A stretch of 9,211 nucleotides of DNA from Lentisphaerota bacterium (GCA_012800625.1 JAAZIY010000009.1:1-9211), one strand, 5' to 3'. Positions 1 to 7,930 are shown, numbered from the stretch's first letter. Numbers and translations: made by a program. Notes: generated from the sequence alone by a model not told the origin.

Positions 1-2
1 CG

Positions 3-140
3 GCTGAGGAACTGGTGCCAATGCTCTCGGAAAGCTGGCGCATTACGGAGCTAATGAAGCCTGAAAGCAAAAGTGGAATCAGCTGCCTAAAAACGGAAAC
101 AAGAAAGCTGAGGTTGAATTCAGAGACTTCAACGCTATAG
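3..140 (+). CDS. C-terminal end of an unidentified gene (partial)
   Basis: An open frame enters from the left edge and ends at a TAG at 138-140. It gives about 45 residues, rich in Glu, Ser, Lys and Thr, with no motif I recognise. The main support is context: a strong intrinsic terminator that works only on the + strand begins 20 bases after the stop, as expected for the end of a + strand gene. The antisense strand is also open here, but the terminator has no T-run in that direction. The protein could be another secreted hydrolase of this locus; that is a guess from position only. Confidence 0.4.
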   Translation, partial: AEELVPMLSESWRITELMKPESKSGISCLKTETRKLRLNSETSTL

Positions 141-160
141 TTTAAGGAAATCTGGATTTT

Positions 161-225
161 CACAAAAGCTTGTCCTTTCTTTAATTTCAGACACAAAATT
201 AATAAGACAAGCTTTTGTGTTTTTT
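161..225 (+). terminator. Rho-independent terminator, 14-bp perfect stem
   Basis: The arms CACAAAAGCTTGTC (161-174) and GACAAGCTTTTGTG (206-219) are exact reverse complements. They enclose a 31-base A/T-rich loop and are followed by six T residues (220-225). On the opposite strand the stem would be followed by A residues, so it acts rightward. It separates the upstream partial gene from the secreted-protein group. The loop is longer than usual for such terminators. Confidence 0.8.
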
Positions 226-284
226 CAAGTCAAAACGCTATTTTTCTCTTCAGGTCTCAACTTTGGGACGCGACTAGATTTTTA

Positions 285-1040
285 ATGTATTTACGAGTTG
301 TTTTTGTTCTCGCTCTGCTTTCGAGCTTTGCTTGTGTTTTGGGTGGCAATCTTCTAGTCAACGGTAACTTTGCCCAAAAAGATGAGGATGGCAATGCTTT
401 GGGATGGGAGGTTTGGCCTTCTCCTTTGCACGCCAATGCCGAAGTGCAGCTGGACAACACCAACAGCCACAGCGCTGGGCAAAGCATGCGCATAAGCAAC
501 AAGAGTGAACTGTATTCCCGCATCCAACAGCTTAATGTGCCCTGCAAGCCGCATACTCAGTATGTGGCATCGTTTTGGGCCAAGGGGGACTCCATTTATA
601 CCACGCGGGGTGGCGGGTCTGTGATGTATATAGGGCCGCATGGAGGCTTGATGCGATCGCTGGTCGCGTTCGGGCCGCGTTCAGACCATAGCAAGATTAG
701 TCCTGGACGGGAAGGCTATTTCAGTTTTCCTTGGAAATACTACGAAAGCAGAGTGTTTAATAGTGGAGACAGCAAAGAGCTGGGAGTCACTTTGTATCTG
801 CATAATTCCAGTGGCACGGTTTGGTTTGATGACGTTGAGATTGTGGAATATACCCCTGACCGAAAAAAAGAACGTGAGGCAAGCCTCGCACGCAAGCTCT
901 TGCAGCATGATTTGCAGACTCTGCGACAAAACGCCCCTGGCAATCAGGCTTTTTTGAAAAAAATTGAGAGTTATGCTGAAAAGCTGCGGGTCTGGTATCC
1001 GGAGCAGCCCGGTGAGGCGCGCCGGTCTACCTTTTTATGA
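285..1040 (+). CDS. Secreted glycoside hydrolase, N-terminal part with CBM4/9-like domain (frame-broken gene)
   Basis: This is the first 251 residues of what was or is a protein of about 742 residues. A Sec signal peptide is visible (MYLRVVFVLALLSSFACVLG, hydrophobic core at residues 4-19), and the mature chain starts near GNLLVNGNF. A Cys at residue 17 does not sit in a good lipobox. Residues 21-190 look like a CBM4/9-type beta-sandwich: the opening NLLVNGNF, a central YVASFWAKG strand and the closing VWFDDVEIVE are typical. Residues 195-245 are a charged helical linker. After Arg246 the frame runs into a TGA at 1038, while the expected continuation (GLPFYDLQ) is in the +1 frame. The ATG at 285 fits the signal peptide; no good Shine-Dalgarno is seen. 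Genome pipelines may call this a pseudogene or one joined gene. Confidence 0.75.
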   Translation: MYLRVVFVLALLSSFACVLGGNLLVNGNFAQKDEDGNALGWEVWPSPLHANAEVQLDNTNSHSAGQSMRISNKSELYSRIQQLNVPCKPHTQYVASFWAKGDSIYTTRGGGSVMYIGPHGGLMRSLVAFGPRSDHSKISPGREGYFSFPWKYYESRVFNSGDSKELGVTLYLHNSSGTVWFDDVEIVEYTPDRKKEREASLARKLLQHDLQTLRQNAPGNQAFLKKIESYAEKLRVWYPEQPGEARRSTFL

Positions 1041-2511
1041 CCTGCAGCGGGAGATTTTCGCCTTGAATGCCGAGCTTCTGCAGGCTGCATATCCGGGGGT
1101 TAAGCTGGCTGTAACTAGCTCTGACCCACTGCAGCGCCTGTTACACTTGCAATGCGGCCTCCCTGTTCTTAATGCTCCCTTAGAGTTGCACGGTATGAAA
1201 GGCGAGCAGGAGCCTGTCGTATTAAATTTCAGTAATTGCAGCGCGGAAGCGGTGGAGCTGGAGCTTAAGATTGAAGGCGGGCTTGACGTACAAGTCAGAG
1301 AAGTGGTCTCAGTGGAGACTGAGGCCAACTACTGCGTTGACGATGCCTTGCCTTTGCTGCGCCCTGACGCAACTGGTCGTTTGCTACTCAAGATTGCCGG
1401 CGGTATGACCAGACAGGTATATTTTCTTGTGACTCTGGGTCTGGAGCCTGGGCTGTCTGAATCGCCAGTCAGCTGGTCTGGTGGCGGTGTTAAAGGCAGC
1501 GCTTTGCTAAAAGCCCACAGCTATGACACAAATTATCCTAATTCCAAGCCCTTAAATACCTTTTCTTATTCTTACTACTCCAGGTTTGCTCTCGATAAAA
1601 AGAGTGATGCGAGCATAGCGTGTTTACGCAATATGCATCAAAACACGCGTTTGATTCACCCGCATAACATCATAAATCCAGTTTTTGATGAGCAGGGTAA
1701 AATCCAGGCAGATGAAATGAACTGGGATAACTTAGACGCTGAACGCCAACTAATGGTGCAGCCCGGCAAGCTGATTTTTTATATGCGCCCTTCTTTTTTT
1801 CTAGGTGAAATGAAGGGAGCAGAGATAGTTGAGTTTTCCGATGAGTGGCGCAGCCGAGTTCAGCAGTATGTGCGTGTTCTTGTAGAGGCCTGTAGGCAAA
1901 GAGGGCTGGGTTACGATAGAGTTTTCCTGAATTTATGTGATGAGCCTAGCGAGCGTGATATGCCCTATATGCTGGCAGTTGCTGCTACTGTGAAGGAATG
2001 TGACCCCCAGTTGCGCATTTACAACAATCTGCACTATGGCCTGGCTCCAAATTCCATACGCAAGCTGGCTGCTGCCATAGATGTCATAGCTCCGGAAAAG
2101 AATGTAATGAACCCCGAGCGCATGAAAATACTGCGTGATTCCGGCAAGGAGATATGGTGCTACTGGGTGCAGAACCGTACTGTGCCAGGCTCAGAGATGC
2201 GAGACTTTATTTCTTCTCTCGCTGCGCAGAATGTGCGAGGCTTTTCCTATTGGTGTTTTAAGGACATGGCCAATCCATGGCGTCCAGGCGTACACCAAAG
2301 TTATTCTGTGGTATATGGCGGCGACCCCGATGAGTGGATTCCATCCAAAAGAAGCGAGGCGATCAGGGAGGGCATAGAGCTTTATACTTTGCTTGAGATG
2401 TTAAAGCAAAGCAACCAGGCCGCGTATGCCGCCATGCTGCAGACTCAGGGTACTAATGACCATGCTACAATCAGAAAACAAATCCTGCAAATGCTGACTG
2501 CTCAGCAGTAA
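964..2511 (+). CDS. GH123/DUF4091-like glycoside hydrolase catalytic part (second half of frame-broken gene)
   Basis: The frame is open from a TTG at 964, but homologous-looking sequence starts only at about 1021 (AGLPFYDLQREIF), so the first 19 residues are probably out-of-frame translation. The real N-terminus lies in the 285 frame. Residues 60-190 of this ORF look like a beta-sandwich. The rest looks like a TIM-barrel hydrolase of the GH123/DUF4091 kind: VFLNLCDEPSERDMPY carries an adjacent Asp326-Glu327 at a strand end, the place of the Asp-Glu catalytic pair in GH123. Further signs are IWCYWVQNRT, GFSYWCFKDMANPW and the closing SEAIREGIELYTLLEML, which resembles the R-x-EA-x-REG-x-E-x-Y signature. 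Known GH123 enzymes are beta-N-acetylgalactosaminidases; the substrate here is not shown. In a reconstructed protein the pair would be about Asp553-Glu554. No credible ribosome site precedes 964 or the ATG at 973. Confidence 0.75.
   Translation: MRVMLKSCGSGIRSSPVRRAGLPFYDLQREIFALNAELLQAAYPGVKLAVTSSDPLQRLLHLQCGLPVLNAPLELHGMKGEQEPVVLNFSNCSAEAVELELKIEGGLDVQVREVVSVETEANYCVDDALPLLRPDATGRLLLKIAGGMTRQVYFLVTLGLEPGLSESPVSWSGGGVKGSALLKAHSYDTNYPNSKPLNTFSYSYYSRFALDKKSDASIACLRNMHQNTRLIHPHNIINPVFDEQGKIQADEMNWDNLDAERQLMVQPGKLIFYMRPSFFLGEMKGAEIVEFSDEWRSRVQQYVRVLVEACRQRGLGYDRVFLNLCDEPSERDMPYMLAVAATVKECDPQLRIYNNLHYGLAPNSIRKLAAAIDVIAPEKNVMNPERMKILRDSGKEIWCYWVQNRTVPGSEMRDFISSLAAQNVRGFSYWCFKDMANPWRPGVHQSYSVVYGGDPDEWIPSKRSEAIREGIELYTLLEMLKQSNQAAYAAMLQTQGTNDHATIRKQILQMLTAQQ
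1014..1026 (+). other. Frame break joining the two halves of the first gene
   Basis: Up to about 1022 the coding frame is that of the ATG at 285; from 1021 onward it is that of 964-2511. The junction carries a short alternating GC run (GCGCGCC, 1017-1023). Restoring one lost GC unit would read ...Gly-Glu-Ala-Arg-Ala-Gly-Leu-Pro-Phe... with no stop; removing one extra base would also work. I see no slippery codon plus stop of the known +1 frameshift type. A dinucleotide slippage mutation or a sequence error is therefore likelier than programmed recoding. The downstream frame stays open for about 500 codons, so the break is recent or an artefact. Confidence 0.8.
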
Positions 2512-2643
2512 GACGAGATTGCTGTGTCTTGGTCTGCCTTCGTACCAAAATCCTGCATACACCTTTTTTGGATGCCGCCTAACCATTGTTTTCCAGGGAA
2601 TATTTAGACGCAGACATTTTTTATGTAACATTTGGTAATATTT

Positions 2644-5211
2644 ATGGAACACACAAGCTCAAGGTCTTTTTTCTTCGTTTTGGCTCTTTTCCTTTTCACA
2701 GTTACACATGCTGCGGTTGAGCCTGGGCAGAACCTGTTGATCAATCCCGACTTTGAGGCTGAGCAGCTTGACTGGCCCAAATATTGGCACTTTGGTGTGC
2801 GCCAATTTTTACAGTTTGAGCTTGGTGGCGGTCCCAAGTCTGGCGGGGCGATAGTTTTGAAAGCAGAGCAGAGTGAGCCTGGCAACGCCAGGATTAGACA
2901 GCTTGATGCTAAGATGCTGGTGGCCGGCGAGCAGTACAAGATCAGCGCTTGGATTAAAAGCAGCGATTTCAAGGCTAAGCGAGGCGGTATCTTGTTGCAC
3001 AACCAAGGTTGGTGGGCCGCAAAAGGAATTGTTGAGCTGCCGGAGAACACCGAGGGATGGGAGTACTTCGAGGAAGTCGTTACCCTGATGGACTCCAAGG
3101 ATAAACGTTACACCTTTGTTATCTATGCGCATGAATATAGTGGCGAGCTAAAAATTGGACAGTTGAAAATGGAGGCGCTGAGCGCAAAGGCACTGAGCGA
3201 CACGCAGTTGCCCGAGGAGCTGGTTGAACAAAGCAAGTTTAGGATGGTGCCCTGGGAGCCGCGCCTGAACTACATACCTGTGAGTAACCCTAAGCTTAGC
3301 TTCCGTAGCTACGGTATGACGGCTGCAATGTTGCAGCAGCAGTATGAATGCAGCGCAAAAATAGACGGGGAGGTTTTGCGGGTTCAGAGTCTGGAAAAAG
3401 AGCTTAATGTGCTGGACCTGGCCGGCCTGAAACCCGGCGATTATCGCCTGGAGCTTGAAGTCAAGAAACAAGGCGAAGATAAAGGAGAATCGTTATTTCG
3501 ACAAAGCTATCCAATTACCTTGCGTGAAATTGCTTCAGTAAAGCCAGAAGCCTATAGACGCTTGAATAACTTTGTCCTGGAAGCCCTGCATGAAAAACTT
3601 GATGGCACTGAGCAAAGCTTTGTTTTTGACAATCCCAAAGATGGTTGGGTTTATCTGTGTTTTGAGAATGTACTGGAGGCAACGCAGCTCAGGGCAGAAA
3701 TTTCAGGTCTAGGCACTGTCATTGATGCCAATACGCCGGGCTTGGAATGTTTTCGATATTTGAACGCAGGCAGACAGCAAGTCAATGTCAAGGGGGCCAC
3801 TGTCGGCGGGGTCTTGAATCTGCGCTGCATCAGTGAAATCTTTCATTGTCCTGCCTGTCAAAACAGCGTGGTGCGGCAAAATGGCAGATATGACTGGAAT
3901 TTTTTTAGCAAGTATGTCTTTCCGAATGTCACCACTGTCAACAAAGGTAGTTTGCCAAACAACCGGCTGTCTGCCTTCAATGCGCTTGGCTTGCGTTGGC
4001 TGGGAAACCTAAATACGACATCAGCTCAGAGCGGGGATGACCTGATCGCAAGAATCTCTGGCTCTTCGGGTATGAATGAAGACCGTTATCAGGGAGTTAC
4101 ATGTGATGAGCAGTTTTTCACCCGCCCATTCCTGTTCTACTACACTGATGCAATGTGGCGCTATCAGGCGCCTGCCGAGCGTTTTCTCTACACTTGGATA
4201 GTGGGCAAACCTTCTGTGCCCGGTATGCACAGCGAATTTTTTAGCGCCAGCGTGAATGCTTCCCGCGGCAAGGGGAAAGTGCTTTTCGAGGCGTATTGTC
4301 ACAGCAAGCCGGATGAGGAAGAGGCGCGTGCCTACCTTCAGGACAAGCTAGTTGACACGATGCTGAAGTTTGAGCAGTGCTATCCCAACGCAGCAGAATA
4401 TACTGGCATGATCTTTGGCAATTTCAATCAGTTGCCGATTATCTCTTTAGACGTTCTGCCCGAAGTCGACTACAAGTATTATCTGGACATGCAGTTGCAG
4501 CTGGCAGCCACGCATCCGGCTTTTGACAGGCTGGGCGTGATCGGCTACTGGGGCGGACATTATGCCGATGAGGAGATGCTGCGCTGGTCTATGCAGTTGT
4601 TGAGGCATTATTGCATAGAAGGCAAGAGCGAAATGCTTTCAAAAGAATATGGCTATAAATATAACCCTGGGCATTTGCAAAACTGTGACTTTGTCGACGC
4701 ATTGCAGCATTGGAAGGTGCAGGCCGCTGAAAATGGCAGTGTTAGCACAGCGACATTTCCAGGCTTTGGCGCCGACAGTCAGCGCCGCTGGAGCGGGCCT
4801 ATAGGAACCGGAGATGGTTTTTGTCTGTTAAAACGGCAGACCAAGGGTGCAAATTTCATCAGCCAAATCGCTACTGGTCTGACACCGGGAAAAACCTATA
4901 CACTGCAATTTGTCACTGCGGATTATCAAGATATGTTGCAGAAACGCAGCAACCCAAGGCAGCATCCTATTAAGGCCTTACTGTCAGACTCCGCCGAGGT
5001 TTTGCCAGAACAAAGTTATGTTTATGTTCACGACCGCGTTGACGCAAAAACCCAGGCTCGATTGAAAGGCCTTGCTCGAACCAATCTGCATCATGTGCGG
5101 TTTAAGGCTCTAAAAAGCGAGGTTGAAATCAAGTTTACAGACCAGAATGCAGAGTTTGGCGAAGAACTAGCCTTGAATTATATTCAGCTAAGGCCATATT
5201 TTGAGCCTTAG
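2644..5211 (+). CDS. Secreted multidomain carbohydrate-binding protein with barrel-like core, tandem paralogue 1
   Basis: The protein has 855 residues from the ATG at 2644; a TTG at 2632 is possible but would only lengthen the signal peptide. Neither start has a clear Shine-Dalgarno. A Sec signal peptide ends near FTVTHA|AVEPGQN (residue 23). Residues 30-178 are a CBM4/9-like domain (NLLINPDFE, YKISAWIKSS, aromatic GWWAAKG). Residues 190-400 hold two probable beta-sandwich or Ig-like segments. Residues 410-670 look like a TIM-barrel-type core with strand-end acids Asp488-Glu489 (TCDEQFF), Glu549 (LFEAYC) and Asp642-Glu643-Glu644 (YADEE). Residues 680-855 are a second jelly-roll-like module starting NCDF and ending RPYFEP. 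I remember the core plus this C-terminus as an uncharacterised family in planctomycetes and relatives. A glycoside hydrolase role is inferred from fold appearance and domain partners, not shown. Confidence 0.9.
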   Translation: MEHTSSRSFFFVLALFLFTVTHAAVEPGQNLLINPDFEAEQLDWPKYWHFGVRQFLQFELGGGPKSGGAIVLKAEQSEPGNARIRQLDAKMLVAGEQYKISAWIKSSDFKAKRGGILLHNQGWWAAKGIVELPENTEGWEYFEEVVTLMDSKDKRYTFVIYAHEYSGELKIGQLKMEALSAKALSDTQLPEELVEQSKFRMVPWEPRLNYIPVSNPKLSFRSYGMTAAMLQQQYECSAKIDGEVLRVQSLEKELNVLDLAGLKPGDYRLELEVKKQGEDKGESLFRQSYPITLREIASVKPEAYRRLNNFVLEALHEKLDGTEQSFVFDNPKDGWVYLCFENVLEATQLRAEISGLGTVIDANTPGLECFRYLNAGRQQVNVKGATVGGVLNLRCISEIFHCPACQNSVVRQNGRYDWNFFSKYVFPNVTTVNKGSLPNNRLSAFNALGLRWLGNLNTTSAQSGDDLIARISGSSGMNEDRYQGVTCDEQFFTRPFLFYYTDAMWRYQAPAERFLYTWIVGKPSVPGMHSEFFSASVNASRGKGKVLFEAYCHSKPDEEEARAYLQDKLVDTMLKFEQCYPNAAEYTGMIFGNFNQLPIISLDVLPEVDYKYYLDMQLQLAATHPAFDRLGVIGYWGGHYADEEMLRWSMQLLRHYCIEGKSEMLSKEYGYKYNPGHLQNCDFVDALQHWKVQAAENGSVSTATFPGFGADSQRRWSGPIGTGDGFCLLKRQTKGANFISQIATGLTPGKTYTLQFVTADYQDMLQKRSNPRQHPIKALLSDSAEVLPEQSYVYVHDRVDAKTQARLKGLARTNLHHVRFKALKSEVEIKFTDQNAEFGEELALNYIQLRPYFEP

Positions 5212-5367
5212 GCAGTCTGTCTTCTAAAACACATTTACGCTTATTGCAGCCTTGAAGCTCATCTTTGAATGGCGGTCTCTAACGCTATCCCCATCTGTCC
5301 CCAATTCATTTGAGCTTCGCCAAGAGCCATGCAGTTAGCATTGCCGATATCCAAGGAAAACAAAACC

Positions 5368-5371
5368 GGAG
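5368..5371 (+). promoter_or_regulatory. Ribosome binding site that selects the ATG at 5381
   Basis: GGAG lies 9 bases before the ATG at 5381. The in-frame TTG at 5372 would directly abut it, so the ATG is the better start. The resulting N-terminus, MLKKIFHVVFVFLSVALYA, is a compact signal peptide with a short basic end. Confidence 0.6.
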
Positions 5372-5380
5372 TTGTTGTTG

Positions 5381-7930
5381 ATGTTAAAAAAGATTTTTCA
5401 TGTAGTGTTTGTTTTTCTGTCCGTCGCGCTTTATGCTGCGGTTGAGCCTGGGCAGAATCTGCTGATCAATCCCGACTTTGAGGCTGAGCAGCTTGACTGG
5501 CCCAAATATTGGCACTTTGGTGTGCGCCAGTATTTGCAGTTTGAGCTTGGTGGCGGCCCCAAGTCTGGCGGGGCGCTGGTTTTAAAGGCTGAGCTCAGTG
5601 AGCCTGGCAATGCCAGGATTAGACAGCTTGACACCAAGATGTTGGTGGCGGGGGAGACGTATAAGATCAGTGCCTGGCTCAAAAGCAGTGACTTCAAGGC
5701 AGTTCGGGGAGGCATACTTTTACACAACCAAGGTTGGTGGGCAGCAAGAGGAATACTTGAGTTGCCGGAGAACACCGATGGCTGGGAGTATTTCGAGGAA
5801 GTCTTCACGTTGATGGAATCCAAGGACAAAGGCTATACCTTTACCATTTATGCGCAAGGATTTAGCGGCGAACTTCAGATTGGGGACCTGAAACTAGAAG
5901 CAATCAGTTCCAAGGCACTAAGTGGCACACAGCTGCCCCGGGAGTTGGAGGAGCAGACCAAGGTCAGGCTGCTGCCCTGGGAGCCTCGCTTGAACCATAT
6001 ACCGATTAACAAGCCGCAAATCAGCTTTAAAGCTTTCGGTATGAGAGAGCAAAAGATATGTGATGAACATGAGGTTCATGTTAGCGTAGACCAGCGCCCC
6101 TTTGCGCAGCAAAAGATGCAACCCGAGCTAAACAATATTAGTCTGGCTGGCTTGAAGACCGGAGACCATCTGCTTGAAATAGAATTGCGTAATCGTAACA
6201 CAGGACAAAGCGTATTTTCTAGAAGCCATCAGATCAGCCTGGTAGAGCTTGCACCCGTCGATGAGAGTGCGCACAAAAGGCTAAATAATTTTGTCGTCGA
6301 GCTTATTGACGCAAGGCTGACTGCTAGCGAGCAAAGCTTCGACTTTGACAACCCTAAAACCGGCTGGGTTTATTTGGCTTTGCAAAATGCCGGCAACTCT
6401 GCCGGGCTTAGCCTCAGCTTGTCTGGGCTTGGCTCAGTTATAGACGGCAAAAGCGAGGGGCGGGAGGCTTTTCGATATTTGGAGCGCGGGCGGCATAGCC
6501 TGAGGATTCAAGGCGTCGTTCCCGGAGCCGGGCTAAAGCTGTATGCCATCAGCGAGATATTCCACTTTTCTGCGCCGCAGAATAGTATGGTTAGGCAAAA
6601 CGGCAAATACGACTGGGCTTTTTACAAAAAACATGTCTTGCCTGCAGTAACCACTTTGAATGGCAACTATATCCCAGATCAGCATTTGCCTGAGTACCAG
6701 GCCAGCGGCAGACATTGGTTGGCTAATCTGGGCACTAGTTCGCCCCAGAGTGCGGAGTCGCTGCTGGAAAAGTTGCGTACGGCCAAAGGTTTTCAAGAAG
6801 ACAAGTATAATGGCATTACCTGTGATGAGCAGTTTTTCACCCGACCTTTTCTTTATTATTACACGGATGCACTATGGCAGTTTAGCGCTCCGGAGCAGAG
6901 TTTTTTATACACCTGGATCGTCGGTAAACCCTCGGTTCCAGGTATGCACAGCGATTTTTTCAGTGCTAGTGTCAACGCCTCCCGAGGCCAGGGCAAAGTG
7001 CTTTTCGAGGCTTATTGCCAAAGCAAGCCAAATGAAGAGCTGGCTCGCAGCTATCTTCAGGACCGTGTGCTTGACACTATGTTGAAGTTTGAGCAGTGCT
7101 ATCCGAACGCAGCTCAGTATACCGGCATGATTTTTGGCAACTTTAATCAGATACCCATCATTTCACTGGATGTGCTGCCGGAGGTTGACTACAAATACTT
7201 TCTAGATATGCAGTTGCATTTGGCCGCGACCGATCCAGCCTTTGACAAGCTGGGAGTGATAGGCTACTGGGGAGGCTATTATGGCGACGAGGAGCTGTTC
7301 CGCTGGTCCATGCGTTTGCTGCGCCATTACTGCGTGGAAGGCAAGAGCGAAATGCTGTCGAATGAATACGGCTATAGATATAACCCTGGACATTTGCAAA
7401 ACTGTGACTTTGCCGACTCGTTGCGGCATTGGAAGGTGCAGGCCGCTGAGAACGGCAGTGTTAGCACAGCGTCATTTCCAGGCTATGGCGCCGACAGTCA
7501 GCGCCGCTGGGGAGCCCCGTCCGGAACCGGCGACAGCTTTTGTTTGCTGAAGAGACAAGCCGGCACTGCCAATAGAATCAGCCAAAGCGCCAGCGGGCTA
7601 ATTCCAGGCCGGGTCTACACTCTGCAGTTTGTCACAGCTGACTATCAAGATATGTTGCAGAAGCGCAGCAATCCCAGGCCGCATCCACTCAAGGTGGAAT
7701 TTTCTGAGGGGGCCGAAGTTCTTCCCAAGCAAAGCTATGTTTATGTGGACCGGCGCAATGACCAGAGAACCAATACGCGCTTGAAAGGCTTGGCCAGGGT
7801 CAATTTGCATCATGTGCGCTTTAAAGCGGTAGGCAGCGAGGTGCAAATCAGTTTTTCAGACGAGTCGGCAGAGCCTGGCGAGGAGCTGGCGCTTAACTAC
7901 ATCATGTTAAAGCCTTACTTTGAGCCCTGA
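5381..7930 (+). CDS. Secreted multidomain carbohydrate-binding protein with barrel-like core, tandem paralogue 2
   Basis: The protein has 849 residues and matches its upstream neighbour along the whole mature chain. The signal peptide (residues 1-19) is unrelated to the neighbour's, but the mature sequence starts at the same AVEPGQNLL. The CBM4/9-like domain begins at Asn26, and the C-terminal jelly-roll-like module begins at Asn674 and ends KPYFEP. The barrel-like core keeps Asp482-Glu483 (TCDEQFF), Glu543 (LFEAYC) and Asp636-Glu637-Glu638 (YGDEE), so if these are catalytic both copies should be active. The region around residues 195-300 is the most different between copies and may tune specificity. 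The gene follows its paralogue after 169 bases with no clear terminator between them. A hairpin lies 57 bases after its stop. Substrate unknown; a glycan-active role is inferred from the binding modules. Confidence 0.9.
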   Translation: MLKKIFHVVFVFLSVALYAAVEPGQNLLINPDFEAEQLDWPKYWHFGVRQYLQFELGGGPKSGGALVLKAELSEPGNARIRQLDTKMLVAGETYKISAWLKSSDFKAVRGGILLHNQGWWAARGILELPENTDGWEYFEEVFTLMESKDKGYTFTIYAQGFSGELQIGDLKLEAISSKALSGTQLPRELEEQTKVRLLPWEPRLNHIPINKPQISFKAFGMREQKICDEHEVHVSVDQRPFAQQKMQPELNNISLAGLKTGDHLLEIELRNRNTGQSVFSRSHQISLVELAPVDESAHKRLNNFVVELIDARLTASEQSFDFDNPKTGWVYLALQNAGNSAGLSLSLSGLGSVIDGKSEGREAFRYLERGRHSLRIQGVVPGAGLKLYAISEIFHFSAPQNSMVRQNGKYDWAFYKKHVLPAVTTLNGNYIPDQHLPEYQASGRHWLANLGTSSPQSAESLLEKLRTAKGFQEDKYNGITCDEQFFTRPFLYYYTDALWQFSAPEQSFLYTWIVGKPSVPGMHSDFFSASVNASRGQGKVLFEAYCQSKPNEELARSYLQDRVLDTMLKFEQCYPNAAQYTGMIFGNFNQIPIISLDVLPEVDYKYFLDMQLHLAATDPAFDKLGVIGYWGGYYGDEELFRWSMRLLRHYCVEGKSEMLSNEYGYRYNPGHLQNCDFADSLRHWKVQAAENGSVSTASFPGYGADSQRRWGAPSGTGDSFCLLKRQAGTANRISQSASGLIPGRVYTLQFVTADYQDMLQKRSNPRPHPLKVEFSEGAEVLPKQSYVYVDRRNDQRTNTRLKGLARVNLHHVRFKAVGSEVQISFSDESAEPGEELALNYIMLKPYFEP

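Larger units (their letters stand above)
2708..7930 (+). repeat. Tandem gene duplication (arms 2708-5211 and 5433-7930)
   Basis: The two arms are 2504 and 2498 bases long. Homology starts at ATGCTGCGGTTGAGCC, at the signal-peptide cleavage region, and ends at the stop codons; the signal-peptide DNA and both intergenic regions do not align. A 67-base perfect match joins 2738-2804 to 5463-5529. Elsewhere, including the barrel-like core, the copies differ at many synonymous sites. Confidence 0.85.

Noticed and set aside
220..284. Promoter for the first gene
   Set aside because: The region is A/T-rich, but I found no -35/-10 pair with convincing match and spacing, and the same holds for the two later intergenic gaps.
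285..350. Lipoprotein signal in the first gene (Cys17)
   Set aside because: The residues before the Cys (Ser-Phe-Ala) do not fit the usual lipobox; a standard Sec signal is more likely.
1009..1040. Programmed +1 frameshift
   Set aside because: There is no slippery codon next to a stop and no stimulatory structure seen; the stop lies 15 bases beyond the junction, so mutation or error explains it more simply.
2545..2571. Possible weak hairpin CCAAAA / TTTTGG after the first gene
   Set aside because: A 6-bp A/T-rich stem with a 15-base loop is not stable enough to call a terminator.
2604..3098. Long - strand ORF opposite the first paralogue, with a similar one at 5431-5829
   Set aside because: The two antisense ORFs resemble each other only because the sense genes are near-identical there; the sense frames have signal peptides and domain structure.
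5254..5318. 8-bp inverted repeat GAAGCTCA / TGAGCTTC between the paralogues
   Set aside because: The arms are separated by 49 bases with no T-run, so a terminator or operator call is not supported.
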